NCBI GenBank assembly: GCA_964392105.1
Contig: CAYMPA010000064.1
Location: 1-15,345 of the forward strand
Direction: 5' to 3'
From: UBA7359 sp964392105
GTDB taxonomy: Bacteria; Pseudomonadota; Gammaproteobacteria; Eutrophobiales; Eutrophobiaceae
Length of the DNA: 15,345 nt
In this document: one piece after another, positions 1 to 7,157 of the stretch
How the letters are laid out: each line of letters opens with the position of its first letter
Numbering within the stretch: the stretch's first letter is position 1
Notes under the pieces: generated by a model
The model's database searches: none
What the model was told of the DNA's origin: nothing
The model's input: only the letters and a program-made list of their open reading frames with translations
Translations under genes and position numbers: made by a program

Positions 1-136
1 CTTCCCAGGCTTGATCAGATCGTTTTTGTCGAAAATCAGCCGGTGCAACATCTGCCAAGACTAAAGATGAAGGCTGTATTAAGAATATACTTATTAAAAT
101 ATTTAAGATGCCTATGTTTAGTTTTAATTGTTTCAT
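1..136 (-). CDS. Partial exported protein, N-terminus only
   Basis: A reading frame opens at an ATG (134-136) and runs out of the window, giving 45 residues. The first 29 form a typical signal peptide: a basic start (MKQLKLN), a hydrophobic stretch of Ile and Leu, then SLVLA with a likely cut before DVAPADF. A Shine-Dalgarno sequence (AGAGGT) lies about 7 nt upstream. The gap to the pentapeptide-repeat gene upstream is only 35 nt and both genes carry similar GAGGT ribosome sites, so the two are probably one operon of exported proteins. The mature part seen here is too short to assign a family, and I do not recognise it. Confidence 0.6.
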   Translation of the reverse strand, partial: MKQLKLNIGILNILISIFLIQPSSLVLADVAPADFRQKRSDQAWE

Positions 137-171
137 TGTCATTACCTCTTTATACGATTACTTATTCTTTA

Positions 172-942
172 TTAAGAATCTATTGAATCCAAACCTATTA
201 TTGAATCTTTACCCATAATGTCTTTAAAAATGGCGCCATCTATCATTGCACCAGTGAAATTAGCATTGGTTAAATTTGCACCAGTGAAATTAGCCCGTCT
301 TAAGTCACAATCTGATAAATTGGCATTTTCTAGATTAGCACCCGAGAAATCTGCAAATCTCGCATCACACACTGATATGTCTGCATTAGTCATGTCCGTA
401 TTTTTCAAGTTTGTTTTCTTTAATAAAACACGCATTAATCCCATGGGTTGATTTTTCATATTTGCGCCTGCCCGCACATTTACCAAGGTGGCACCTTCCA
501 AATCTGACCCTACCATGTTTGCAATTAATCTAGCACCGGAGAGATCAGCACCTTTTAAATTTGCATCAAGTAATACAGCAGCTACCAGTTCTGCATTTCT
601 TAAATTTGCACCTTCAAGATTAGCTTTACTTAATATCGTTACGTTCATGTTTGTATTTTCAAAGTTTGATCCTGAGAGATTCACTGCTTTCATACGTGAC
701 CCATGTAGATTGGCACCTTTAAAATCAATATTCGACATATCATGTTCACCAAAATCCGTACTATTTAGAGCAGGAACTTCACCATCGGGGGTGTTTTTAA
801 TCACGTTAACAACATCCTCACGTGATACAGACTTAAGTTGTGTTTGTCCTTCTGTATTAGCAGAAACAGAATTAATCGATGGTGTAGAGATAAATCCTGC
901 AATTATGAGAATGAACAGCCTATTAAAGGGTCGAATAGTCAT
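172..942 (-). CDS. Exported pentapeptide-repeat protein
   Basis: The protein has 256 residues. Residues 1-29 look like a Sec signal peptide (MTIRPFNRLFILIIAGF, likely cut after SVSA), so the product is probably periplasmic or extracellular. From about residue 65 to 245 it is built of A(D/N)LXX-type pentapeptides, for example ANLEG, ANLRN, ANLKG, ADLSG, ANLEN, ANLSD, ANFTG and ANLTN. This pattern is known to fold as a right-handed quadrilateral beta-helix. A less regular section around residues 150-175 (NMKNQPMGLMRVLLKK) interrupts the coil. GAGAGGT lies about 7 nt before the ATG. No catalytic residues are recognisable; such helices usually act as binding scaffolds. The gene lies downstream of a Crp/Fnr-type regulator and its probable operator, so it may be a target of that regulator. 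The actual role is unknown. Confidence 0.88.
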   Translation of the reverse strand: MTIRPFNRLFILIIAGFISTPSINSVSANTEGQTQLKSVSREDVVNVIKNTPDGEVPALNSTDFGEHDMSNIDFKGANLHGSRMKAVNLSGSNFENTNMNVTILSKANLEGANLRNAELVAAVLLDANLKGADLSGARLIANMVGSDLEGATLVNVRAGANMKNQPMGLMRVLLKKTNLKNTDMTNADISVCDARFADFSGANLENANLSDCDLRRANFTGANLTNANFTGAMIDGAIFKDIMGKDSIIGLDSIDS

Positions 943-1041
943 TTTAGTTACCTCTCTATATCTTGCGTCACTTTTATACTAAAAAAGGGGTTCCAATCGT
1001 TATTAACTGGGTATAGTTAAGCAACTTACGAAGAGGATTTC

Positions 1042-1057
1042 TGTAACCTAGGTTACA
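1042..1057. promoter_or_regulatory. 16-bp perfect palindrome, candidate Crp/Fnr operator
   Basis: TGTAACCTAGGTTACA is a perfect inverted repeat lying directly after the stop codon of the Crp/Fnr-type gene and about 100 bp upstream of the pentapeptide gene. Two half-sites GTAAC and GTTAC flank a 4-bp centre, the geometry of FNR-type sites, although the bases differ from the FNR consensus. A -10-like TAACTA on the minus strand (1014-1019) would put the palindrome centre near -42, the position used by class II activators. The assignment to the neighbouring regulator is inference from position and symmetry. It does not look like a terminator, because no T-run follows. Confidence 0.55.
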
Positions 1058-1738
1058 TTAGATGGTATTCAGACTAAATTCTTTGAGTTTGTCTGTGTCA
1101 ATTATCTGGATTTTACCGCGTTGGTTGTCTACCCAGCCCTGATGTTCCCATTCATTAAGATAGCGGCTGATGACCTCACGAACGCTGCCCATATCAAGTG
1201 CCAGTTGTTGGTGAGTGCTGTGAACCATGTTGTTGTCATCGGCTATTTTTAACAAGTGTCGCGCCAAACGAATATCTACACGACTGAAAGCGACTTCATT
1301 TACCAAAAGGATAAGATCGGAAAGAAGTTCGCCGTAGTTATTATGTACAAACTTCCGAAAGCGCATTGATTGGGCCATTAAATCATTGAATTTGTCGGCA
1401 GGAATTGCTGCGAGTAGAGTATCTTGTTCAGCAATGCTTTCAGCAGGAAAGGTTGAACCTGCCATTAAACAAGAGGTTGTTAAGACACAAGTTTGGCCGG
1501 AACTAACCCGGTAAAGCAAGATTTCTCGCCCGGATTCAGAACTCCTGAAGACACGGGTCTGACCACTCAGACACATCAAAAAATTACTGCAATCCCAACC
1601 CGGTTGGTAGGCAACGTCTCCCTCGGTGAGTTGTTTAAACAAAACAACATCCTTCAACAAATCCTGGTGTTCAGTATCCAGTTCCCGCAACTCAGGGAAT
1701 AATTCCATCCATTGATCGATGTAGTTTGACTGTTTCAA
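1058..1738 (-). CDS. Crp/Fnr-family transcriptional regulator
   Basis: The 226-residue length is normal for the family. An N-terminal cyclic-nucleotide-binding-like beta-roll spans about residues 30-115, a dimerisation helix follows at about 125-160, and a Crp-type helix-turn-helix occupies about 175-204, with SVREVISRYL as recognition helix. The effector pocket lacks the Arg and Ser residues that bind cAMP in CRP, so cAMP is unlikely. Four cysteines fall in two pairs, C50/C56 and C84/C90 (the second inside GQTCVLTTSC). They are not spaced like the N-terminal iron-sulphur cysteines of FNR, but could sense redox or thiols. The start is TTG at 1736-1738, supported by AAGGA seven bases upstream. 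Inverted repeats lie on both sides of the gene, which suggests autoregulation and control of the pentapeptide operon. Confidence 0.88.
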   Translation of the reverse strand: MKQSNYIDQWMELFPELRELDTEHQDLLKDVVLFKQLTEGDVAYQPGWDCSNFLMCLSGQTRVFRSSESGREILLYRVSSGQTCVLTTSCLMAGSTFPAESIAEQDTLLAAIPADKFNDLMAQSMRFRKFVHNNYGELLSDLILLVNEVAFSRVDIRLARHLLKIADDNNMVHSTHQQLALDMGSVREVISRYLNEWEHQGWVDNQRGKIQIIDTDKLKEFSLNTI

Positions 1739-1748
1739 ATATTAATCC

Positions 1749-1768
1749 TTATTACCATATCGTAATAA
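1749..1768. promoter_or_regulatory. Inverted repeat at the regulator's own leader
   Basis: TTATTAC, six bases, then GTAATAA form an inverted repeat with seven-base arms and a centre (CATATC) that is itself symmetric apart from its outer bases. It touches the ribosome binding site of the Crp/Fnr-type gene and lies about 25-45 bp downstream of the start point predicted from the -10 box at 1800-1805. That position fits repression. The spacing between half-sites differs from that of the palindrome at 1042-1057, so both being bound by one protein is not certain. Confidence 0.4.
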
Positions 1769-1799
1769 TTCAAGGGTTATTCTTGCTCCATTAGGATTC

Positions 1800-1805
1800 A
1801 TTATA
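1800..1805 (-). promoter_or_regulatory. Sigma-70 -10 box for the Crp/Fnr-type gene
   Basis: The minus strand reads TATAAT, an exact -10 consensus, about 60 bp upstream of the TTG start. The best upstream -35 candidate (ATGACT, 19-bp spacer) is weak. Confidence 0.4.
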
Positions 1806-2270
1806 CTAAGCCATTACGAAAATTAGTCATAATTGTCTACTTTGGATTGGAAGCTTCCTATCATTAACTTCTAACTGACCGTCTAGTATTAAGCAGACAG
1901 TCGAGGGTATGAAAAATCAGGATGTTTTTAGAAATATATTGGTCCAATAGGGAAGGATAGGGATAAAAAAATTCATTGATATTGCTCTAATGCACTTTTC
2001 CCTCGATCATAGAAAGCTGGTTTCCTTGCAACAATTCCAGTTCTTTCGGGTTAATGGTCCCTTTATATGTATGGATACCCTCAGGGGATATCGTCACATA
2101 TTCCCATTTTTTCCATGGTAATTGTAGTAATTATCCCATAAATATCAGTAATATCCATGGTATTATTAATGTCATAATAACTATATATCATATAAATGAC
2201 TGAAAACAATACTAACTCAATATATAACTGCGCATAATACATATTATGTTAAATTATATATTTTGTGATA
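1806..2270. other. AT-rich gene-poor stretch
   Basis: This stretch between the Crp/Fnr-type gene and the toxin gene holds no complete gene. The only protein-like signal is the broken reading frame at 1987-2158 listed separately. The parts at 1860-1980 and 2160-2270 show only AT-rich sequence with no clear hairpin plus T-run, and no terminator was found after the toxin gene. Confidence 0.5.
1987..2158 (-). pseudogene. Broken small reading frame
   Basis: A stretch open for 47 codons (1990-2130, minus, stop TAG at 1987-1989) has no start codon at its beginning, but its translation looks protein-like: LPWKKWEYVTISPEG, then HTYKGTINPKELELLQGN, ending SMIEGKVH. An ATG at 2156-2158 opens a different frame (MDITDIYGIITTIT) that overlaps its beginning. 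A one-base shift near 2113-2120 would join the two into a protein of about 56 residues. This may be a decayed gene, a sequencing error in a real small gene, or chance. No ribosome binding site precedes the ATG. I do not recognise a family. Confidence 0.35.
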
Positions 2271-2657
2271 TTAATCTATAGGAATACACGAATCCTCCAC
2301 TAAAGGATATAAATGTTCATAGTCACAAATACCCTTTTCAAGGTGATGAATAATAAACTGGTGAGCAGCGTCAGCATCCACAGATAATTTATAGCCATTC
2401 ATCCTAAGAAATACATCCGTAGCAAAGAAAGCTACTCGTTTATTTCCATCGATAAATGGATGATTTATTAATAATGACTCAAATAAGGCACTGGCCATTT
2501 TAAACATAGTATCGTAATACCCTGTTCTAGGACGAAATAATGCGCTTTCCAATAAACCCATATCACGGATACCGGGTGGACCGCCGAAGTGTTTAATTAA
2601 TTGAGTATGAATTTCCAGTACCTCATCAAGCGTGAGGTATTGAATATTATTTGGCAA
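2271..2657 (-). CDS. doc: Doc/Fic-family toxin
   Basis: A 128-residue protein of the length usual for Doc. The Fic core motif HPFIDGNKR lies at residues 66-74, with the catalytic His66 and the phosphate-binding loop DGNKR. Lys73 replaces the second Gly of the AMPylating Fic motif; in Doc of phage P1 this change goes with kinase activity on EF-Tu. The upstream GGPPGIRDMGLLESAL region (25-40) is also typical of Doc, where it forms part of the substrate-binding face. The frame starts with TTG (2655-2657), preceded by AGGA seven bases upstream inside the antitoxin gene. The two genes overlap by 11 nt, so translation is probably coupled. The partner is a ribbon-helix-helix antitoxin rather than Phd. 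Confidence 0.9.
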   Translation of the reverse strand: MPNNIQYLTLDEVLEIHTQLIKHFGGPPGIRDMGLLESALFRPRTGYYDTMFKMASALFESLLINHPFIDGNKRVAFFATDVFLRMNGYKLSVDADAAHQFIIHHLEKGICDYEHLYPLVEDSCIPID

Positions 2658-2859
2658 GAAGCCGTCCTAATTTCTCATTCTCTCGTATTGAGTCTTTTAA
2701 ATGATCTTTAACTACGGGTCTTACACGTCGGCGTTGAATGTATTCTATGATTGCTTCTGTCAATAAACCTGAGATATTTTGATGAGATTCGTTAGAGAAC
2801 TGCTTGAGATCTTCCCAGGCAGATTCTTCGACTTTTGAGCTGATTTTTATTGACGCCAT
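2647..2859 (-). CDS. Ribbon-helix-helix antitoxin
   Basis: A 70-residue protein placed directly before the Doc-type toxin gene and overlapping it, the normal antitoxin-first order. Residues 2-10 (ASIKISSKV) form the predicted DNA-contacting beta strand; helices at about 12-26 and 28-44 (NISGLLTEAIIEYIQRR) complete an RHH fold. The tail at 45-70 (KDHLKDSIRENEKLGRLLAK) is charged and probably wraps the toxin, as antitoxin tails do. The ATG start is not preceded by a strong Shine-Dalgarno sequence. An operator with repeated half-sites lies 11-38 bp upstream, consistent with autorepression by this protein. The RHH assignment rests on pattern only; CopG-like is the nearest description. Confidence 0.8.
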   Translation of the reverse strand: MASIKISSKVEESAWEDLKQFSNESHQNISGLLTEAIIEYIQRRRVRPVVKDHLKDSIRENEKLGRLLAK

Positions 2860-2869
2860 AATGAAAGAT

Positions 2870-2897
2870 TAGTTGACGTGTCAAGATACGTCAACTA
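2870..2897. promoter_or_regulatory. Toxin-antitoxin operator
   Basis: Perfect 10-bp arms TAGTTGACGT (2870-2879) and ACGTCAACTA (2888-2897) flank an 8-bp centre. The centre holds a further half-site, giving three TTGAC/GTCAA units at 2873-2877, 2880-2884 and 2890-2894, the last two exactly 10 bp apart. Helically phased short half-sites are typical of RHH repressors. The site overlaps the -10 box of the predicted promoter. Confidence 0.65.
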
Positions 2898-2922
2898 TTC
2901 AAGTAATTATTTTTATAATCAA
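2894..2922 (-). promoter_or_regulatory. Promoter of the toxin-antitoxin operon
   Basis: On the minus strand TTGATT (2917-2922) and AATAGT (2894-2899) are separated by 17 bp. Each matches the sigma-70 consensus at four of six bases. The overlap of the -10 box with the operator supports the pair. Confidence 0.45.
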
Positions 2923-3146
2923 TGAGTTAACTATTTCATATAGACATACATGCTTCATTTAATAGAAATCTTTATGTCATCTAAGTTGATAGGTACAGTC
3001 TTCATTATAGATTTTCTTATGATCCTTCAATAACAGTAGAGTGTCCTCCTCGCCAAGTTTTAAGCCTTCTATACAGTCTGAACGCCAATGCATATAACAA
3101 CCTTAAAAAATATGTCATCTGATTATATGGCTGGTATATTAAAAGT

Positions 3147-4616
3147 ATGACAACAAAGAATGACAATACCTTCTGGAGTGGTAAAACTTTTGATGACTTT
3201 TTATTCCGACCACAGAAAGGTATTACCGAGTCCCGGCGTAAAATTAGTCTTGTTTCCAGGCTAACAAATGCAATTCCATTAGATTTACCCATAGTCTCAT
3301 CTAACATGGACAGTGTGACCGGTTCAGATATGGCCCGAGCTATGGCGTTGGATGGTGGGCTTGGTGTTGTACATCGTGCGATGACTATTGAACGTCAAGC
3401 AAGAAAAATTGCCGAGGTTAAACGTAGCCAAAGTGCCGTAATTGAGAACCCTCTGTGTTTGCCTATAAACGCAACCATTCGACAGGCAAAGAACTTTGCC
3501 AATAAGAACAATATCACTGGAATCCTCATCGAAACAGAACCTGGCAGCGGTATTTTAGCGGGACTCCTCTCAGGCAGAGATATTCCCTGGAATAACAATG
3601 TTAATGATCTACCAGTAAGCAAATATATGACACCGGTTGACAAATTAATTACTGAAAGACCTGAGATAAGCACGGATGAAGCAGCGAGTATTCTTTTTGA
3701 CAAACGTATTGAACGATTGCCTTTAATCGATTCTGAACGACGGATCCATGGACTTATTACCCGTAAAGATATTTTTTCCCTGCGTGAACGACCAGATGCC
3801 AGTAAAGATGATAAAGGACATTTGCTGGTGGCTGCAGCCATAGGCGCACATGGTGATTATCTGGAACGTGCAGCTGCCCTGCTCGACTCTGGTGCAGACT
3901 GTTTATTTATTGATATTGCACATGGGCATTCCAGTGTTATGGAAACAGCAGTAAGTAACGTGCGCAATCAATTTAATAATGTGACATTAGTTTGCGGTAA
4001 TGTTGCAACAGGTGAAGGCGCGCAATTTATGAAAAACATTGGTGCCGATGCTATTAAAGTTGGCGTTGGTCCCGGTCGTGGTTGCCGAACACGCCTGGAA
4101 ACAGCTGCAGGTGTGCCCCAGTTGCAAGCGATTCGGGAAGCTTATGAGACAATTGGTGATTCGATACCCATTATGGCTGACGGCGGAATTAAAACAGATA
4201 AAGACATATTTCTTGCCTTAATCTGCGGTGCATCAACTGTAATGCTTGGTAGTGCGTTGTCAGGTACGGACGAAGCACCTGGACAGATTATTGAAGACCC
4301 TGTGACGAATACTAAAAAGAAGATATATCGCGGAATGACCTCACCTGAAGCCGTACTAGGGTCTTTATATGATTCTGAGAATGATGATGAAATAGATGCT
4401 GCACTCGAAACTCCAGCCGAAGGCCAGGAAATACAAATGCCTTATAAAGGGAGTGTAGTTGACATATTACATCGAATTCGTGGTCATCTACAGTCATCTG
4501 TGAGTTATGCTGGCGAGATGACACTGGAAGCAGCGCGTAAAAAGATCTTGCCCGATCCGAGCCGTTATCTTATCCCGCTTTCCGAATCTTCCCGGCGAGA
4601 ATCTTTCGATCGATAA
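3147..4616 (+). CDS. IMP dehydrogenase/GMP reductase family protein with CBS domains
   Basis: A 489-residue TIM-barrel protein of normal IMPDH length. Barrel segments (NMDSVTGSDMARAMALDGG at 53-71, GADAIKVGVGPG at 299-310) surround two CBS domains at about 98-215. The catalytic loop GVGPGRGCRTR (306-316) carries Cys313, with Thr315 two residues on as in IMPDH. The phosphate site is ADGGI (344-348) and MLGSALSGTDEAPG (366-379). IMPDH oxidises IMP to XMP for GMP synthesis; GMP reductase runs GMP back to IMP through the same thioimidate. The flap after YRGM (394-397) lacks the Arg-Tyr dyad that IMPDH uses to activate water, so IMPDH activity is doubtful and GMP reductase-like chemistry is possible. 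No other purine gene is adjacent. The ATG start has only a weak ribosome site. A hairpin follows the stop. Confidence 0.85.
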   Translation: MTTKNDNTFWSGKTFDDFLFRPQKGITESRRKISLVSRLTNAIPLDLPIVSSNMDSVTGSDMARAMALDGGLGVVHRAMTIERQARKIAEVKRSQSAVIENPLCLPINATIRQAKNFANKNNITGILIETEPGSGILAGLLSGRDIPWNNNVNDLPVSKYMTPVDKLITERPEISTDEAASILFDKRIERLPLIDSERRIHGLITRKDIFSLRERPDASKDDKGHLLVAAAIGAHGDYLERAAALLDSGADCLFIDIAHGHSSVMETAVSNVRNQFNNVTLVCGNVATGEGAQFMKNIGADAIKVGVGPGRGCRTRLETAAGVPQLQAIREAYETIGDSIPIMADGGIKTDKDIFLALICGASTVMLGSALSGTDEAPGQIIEDPVTNTKKKIYRGMTSPEAVLGSLYDSENDDEIDAALETPAEGQEIQMPYKGSVVDILHRIRGHLQSSVSYAGEMTLEAARKKILPDPSRYLIPLSESSRRESFDR

Positions 4617-4627
4617 TTTTATTCAGG

Positions 4628-4658
4628 AATCATAAAACAGTCCTACCTGTTTATGATT
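4628..4658 (+). terminator. Hairpin terminator after the IMPDH-family gene
   Basis: AATCATAAAACAG and CTGTTTATGATT pair almost perfectly (one bulged A) around the loop TCCTAC, followed by TT and an AT-rich run. The stem is AT-rich and the T-run short, so termination may be partial. Confidence 0.55.
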
Positions 4659-4712
4659 TTATACATAGTAATTAAATAACAATAAACATAATTCTTTAAA
4701 TTTATTTCTCAG

Positions 4713-6209
4713 ATGAATTCATTACCTAAATACTGGCTAATTACAGCAATAACATTACACTTATTAGCCGCATGGTTCAGCGTTGGTCATTATCATGATG
4801 ACGAATATGCCCAAATCCTGAACTTCGCAACATCCAGGATCGGTATGGATATGCAAAGCGAACTTATGTGGGAGTTTAAAGCAGGTGTTCGCAGTGGATT
4901 TCAGCCGTTTATTGCCTTTCTATTATCAAAATTCACGAACTATGCCGGAATAGACTCCCCTTTTATTTTAGCCTTTATATATCGCCTTATTAGTGCGGCT
5001 ATTTCAATTATCGCTACACTTGTTTTTATACAAGCCATAGCACAAGACATAAATTCGAAAAATGCATTCAAATGGACCGTATTTTTCCTGTTATTTTCCT
5101 GGATACTGATATTCATTAATGTTCGTTTTTCATCCGAAGCCTGGGCAACTTCATTTTTTCTACTTGGATTAGGTTTATATTTATACCCAAGCCCTGCCAA
5201 TTTGCAGCGACACCTGGCAGTTGGTTTCTTTTTAGGCTTGGCATTTCTGGCAAGATACCAAACTGGTTTTATGTTAATCGGCCTCGGTTTATGGATGGTA
5301 TTACTTCATCGAATAAAGCCTGTAGACCTGTTTTATATAGTAATAGCGGGTGCATTTGCATTGTTACTAGGCGCCGGATTTGACTGGTGGTTATATGGTG
5401 AACCCACTGTTAGTTCATGGCAGTACTTTAAATGGCATTATGATGGTCTGATGTCTGCTGGCGGTGGTATCAGTACTGCTGTTTATGAACCCTGGTGGTT
5501 TTATATTCAATATTCAGCTTTACAACTCATTCCTCCATTAACATTGTTGCTGCCTGTTGCAGTTGTTGCCTTCTGGATAATGTTTCCTGGCCATCCAATT
5601 ACATGGTTAACCATTCCATTTGTCTTGTTTCATCAGGTCTTTGGCCACAAAGAAATGCGATATTTATTTCCTGTCTTACCATTCGCTCCTGTTATGTTTT
5701 CAATGGTTTGCATAAAAATAAATGAAAAATATAATCTGATGCAGTTAAAATTCATTAAATACCCATGGCATTTTATGTTTGGTTTTTCTATTTTTGCGAA
5801 TTTGTTGTTGGTTATACTTGTTCTATCCTTACCTGCCAGTAAAGAAGTTGCTCTTTGGCAAAATTGTTTAACCCCTTTGTCTTCTGAAAGCAATCCTGTT
5901 TTGATGGTTTTGGATCAAGACGGATCATATTCAGACCCCGCAGAATTGAATCTCGACTTTTATAATATGAATAATCTCATTATTACCGCTGTAAAAGATG
6001 AAAATCACATAAAAGAATTAATGAACCAGTATTCTTATAAGAATATTCTATATGCCTCTCGTAAACGTAATCGAAGTCAGGAACTGGAAAATGCAGGGTT
6101 ATCACATGAATTGGTTTGCCAGGCTTTGCCGAATTGGATCTTAAAAATAAACATCAATAATTGGACTTCACGTACCAGCATGTGGCGAATATGGTCTATA
6201 GATAGTTAA
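4713..6209 (+). CDS. GT22-type integral membrane mannosyltransferase
   Basis: The protein has 498 residues with about ten hydrophobic segments from residue 8 to about 380 and a hydrophilic C-terminal part. Two signatures point to glycosyltransferase family 22, the ALG9/PIG-B group. The first is the acidic loop motif HDDE (28-31) after the first membrane segment, with RSGFQPF (60-66) following. The second is HKEMRYLFPVLPF from residue 312, matching the family's HKExRF motif. Such enzymes move mannose or a related sugar from a lipid-phosphate donor to a lipid-linked or membrane acceptor on the far side of the membrane. Eukaryotic members build N-glycans and GPI anchors; bacterial substrates are mostly unknown. 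No other glycan gene is nearby, so the acceptor cannot be inferred. The ATG has no clear Shine-Dalgarno sequence. Confidence 0.82.
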   Translation: MNSLPKYWLITAITLHLLAAWFSVGHYHDDEYAQILNFATSRIGMDMQSELMWEFKAGVRSGFQPFIAFLLSKFTNYAGIDSPFILAFIYRLISAAISIIATLVFIQAIAQDINSKNAFKWTVFFLLFSWILIFINVRFSSEAWATSFFLLGLGLYLYPSPANLQRHLAVGFFLGLAFLARYQTGFMLIGLGLWMVLLHRIKPVDLFYIVIAGAFALLLGAGFDWWLYGEPTVSSWQYFKWHYDGLMSAGGGISTAVYEPWWFYIQYSALQLIPPLTLLLPVAVVAFWIMFPGHPITWLTIPFVLFHQVFGHKEMRYLFPVLPFAPVMFSMVCIKINEKYNLMQLKFIKYPWHFMFGFSIFANLLLVILVLSLPASKEVALWQNCLTPLSSESNPVLMVLDQDGSYSDPAELNLDFYNMNNLIITAVKDENHIKELMNQYSYKNILYASRKRNRSQELENAGLSHELVCQALPNWILKININNWTSRTSMWRIWSIDS

Positions 6210-6278
6210 CCCAATCTCTGTACCTGAAATAATATATAAATATCGTCCCTAACTAACTGATTAGTAATAATAAATAAG

Positions 6279-6319
6279 ACAAGGTTCAGAGAGTATATTT
6301 AATCAGGTTTCAGCCTTGT
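6279..6319 (+). terminator. Weak candidate terminator after the GT22 gene
   Basis: ACAAGG (6279-6284) pairs with CCTTGT (6314-6319), followed by TTTT. The stem is only 6 bp and the loop is about 29 nt, so this is a low-confidence call based mainly on the T-run and position. Confidence 0.28.
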
Positions 6320-6357
6320 TTTTGCGTTAAAGTCATTCGTATAATTCATTAATACAT

Positions 6358-7053
6358 ATGGATATTGAAATTCTCATGCCACAAAAAAAGAAAACAAAAG
6401 CAAAGCCAAAACGTAAAAAAACGATCAACTTGTACGAAATGTATGAGGAAAAACGTGACTACCCAAGAATCAAGGTTAATACCCTGGCTGAAGTTCATAA
6501 ACAAGATGAGTACGATGTTAATGTGATACTACATGATATATCGCCTGACGGAGTTCAATTAAGATGCAACAGAAAAACCGCGTACACGATTCACCCTACA
6601 GGTAAGTTTATTACTGACAAAACAGCGCCTGAAGTTGTTTTGAATTTTACTTTGCCAATAGACAACAAAGAAAATGAAGTTATCGTTCAATCAAAAATAT
6701 ATTACTTTACAATTATTGCGACTGATGTTGTTGCATTTGGCGCAAAGTTCAAGAATTTCAAAAAATTTACACAACGTCATGTAGATAATTACATTATGAA
6801 ATCCGTTATTCCTGTAGAAGAAAAAGTTTTGGATATATTACATACGCCTCGTACAGGTGATGATATTCATAAACATGTTGATGATGAAAATATTAATCTT
6901 CATGACACGCTTGATTTACTGCGGCGTAAAAAGGCAATTATCTCCTATGAAGATGATAAAACGCGTAAATTTGTAAAACTTGAATCAGCAATTGAATCGA
7001 TTTTTAAACGTTTGGACAAGATAGAAAAACGTCTTGATAAAACAGGACAATAA
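6358..7053 (+). CDS. PilZ-domain protein with C-terminal extension
   Basis: A 231-residue soluble protein. Residues 8-22 are a lysine-rich tail. A PilZ domain follows at about 32-150: RDYPR (33-37) is the RxxxR motif and DISPDG (60-65) the DxSxxG motif. Both contact cyclic di-GMP in characterised PilZ proteins, and both are intact, so binding is likely. Residues 153-208 (EEKVLDILHTPRTGDDIHKHV, then LHDTLDLLRRKKAI) look like a winged-helix-like unit, and the end (ESIFKRLDKIEKRLDKTGQ) is a short amphipathic coil. The combination suggests a c-di-GMP-responsive protein that binds a partner or nucleic acid; that role is inference. The start is uncertain: ATG at 6358 or ATG at 6376 (MPQKKK), neither with a strong ribosome site. 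Confidence 0.82.
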   Translation: MDIEILMPQKKKTKAKPKRKKTINLYEMYEEKRDYPRIKVNTLAEVHKQDEYDVNVILHDISPDGVQLRCNRKTAYTIHPTGKFITDKTAPEVVLNFTLPIDNKENEVIVQSKIYYFTIIATDVVAFGAKFKNFKKFTQRHVDNYIMKSVIPVEEKVLDILHTPRTGDDIHKHVDDENINLHDTLDLLRRKKAIISYEDDKTRKFVKLESAIESIFKRLDKIEKRLDKTGQ

Positions 7054-7157
7054 TCAGATTTCAAGCGCCCTGCCTTTAAAACATTTCATCTGGATAGATA
7101 CAAATTCTTGGAAGCCTGTCATATAAATTCATTTCTATACTATATTTATCAATAAAT

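Noticed and set aside
218..982. Plus-strand frames opposite the pentapeptide gene with Leu/Ala/Pro-rich repeats
   Set aside because: The periodicity is the antisense image of the pentapeptide repeats; the minus-strand protein has a signal peptide and ribosome site, the plus frames do not.
1042..1057. Terminator of the Crp/Fnr-type gene
   Set aside because: The palindrome has no loop and no following T-run on the minus strand, so an operator is a better reading.
3017..3307. Minus-strand frame of 96 codons overlapping the start of the IMPDH-family gene
   Set aside because: It overlaps a clear conserved gene in antisense and lacks domain features and a supported start.
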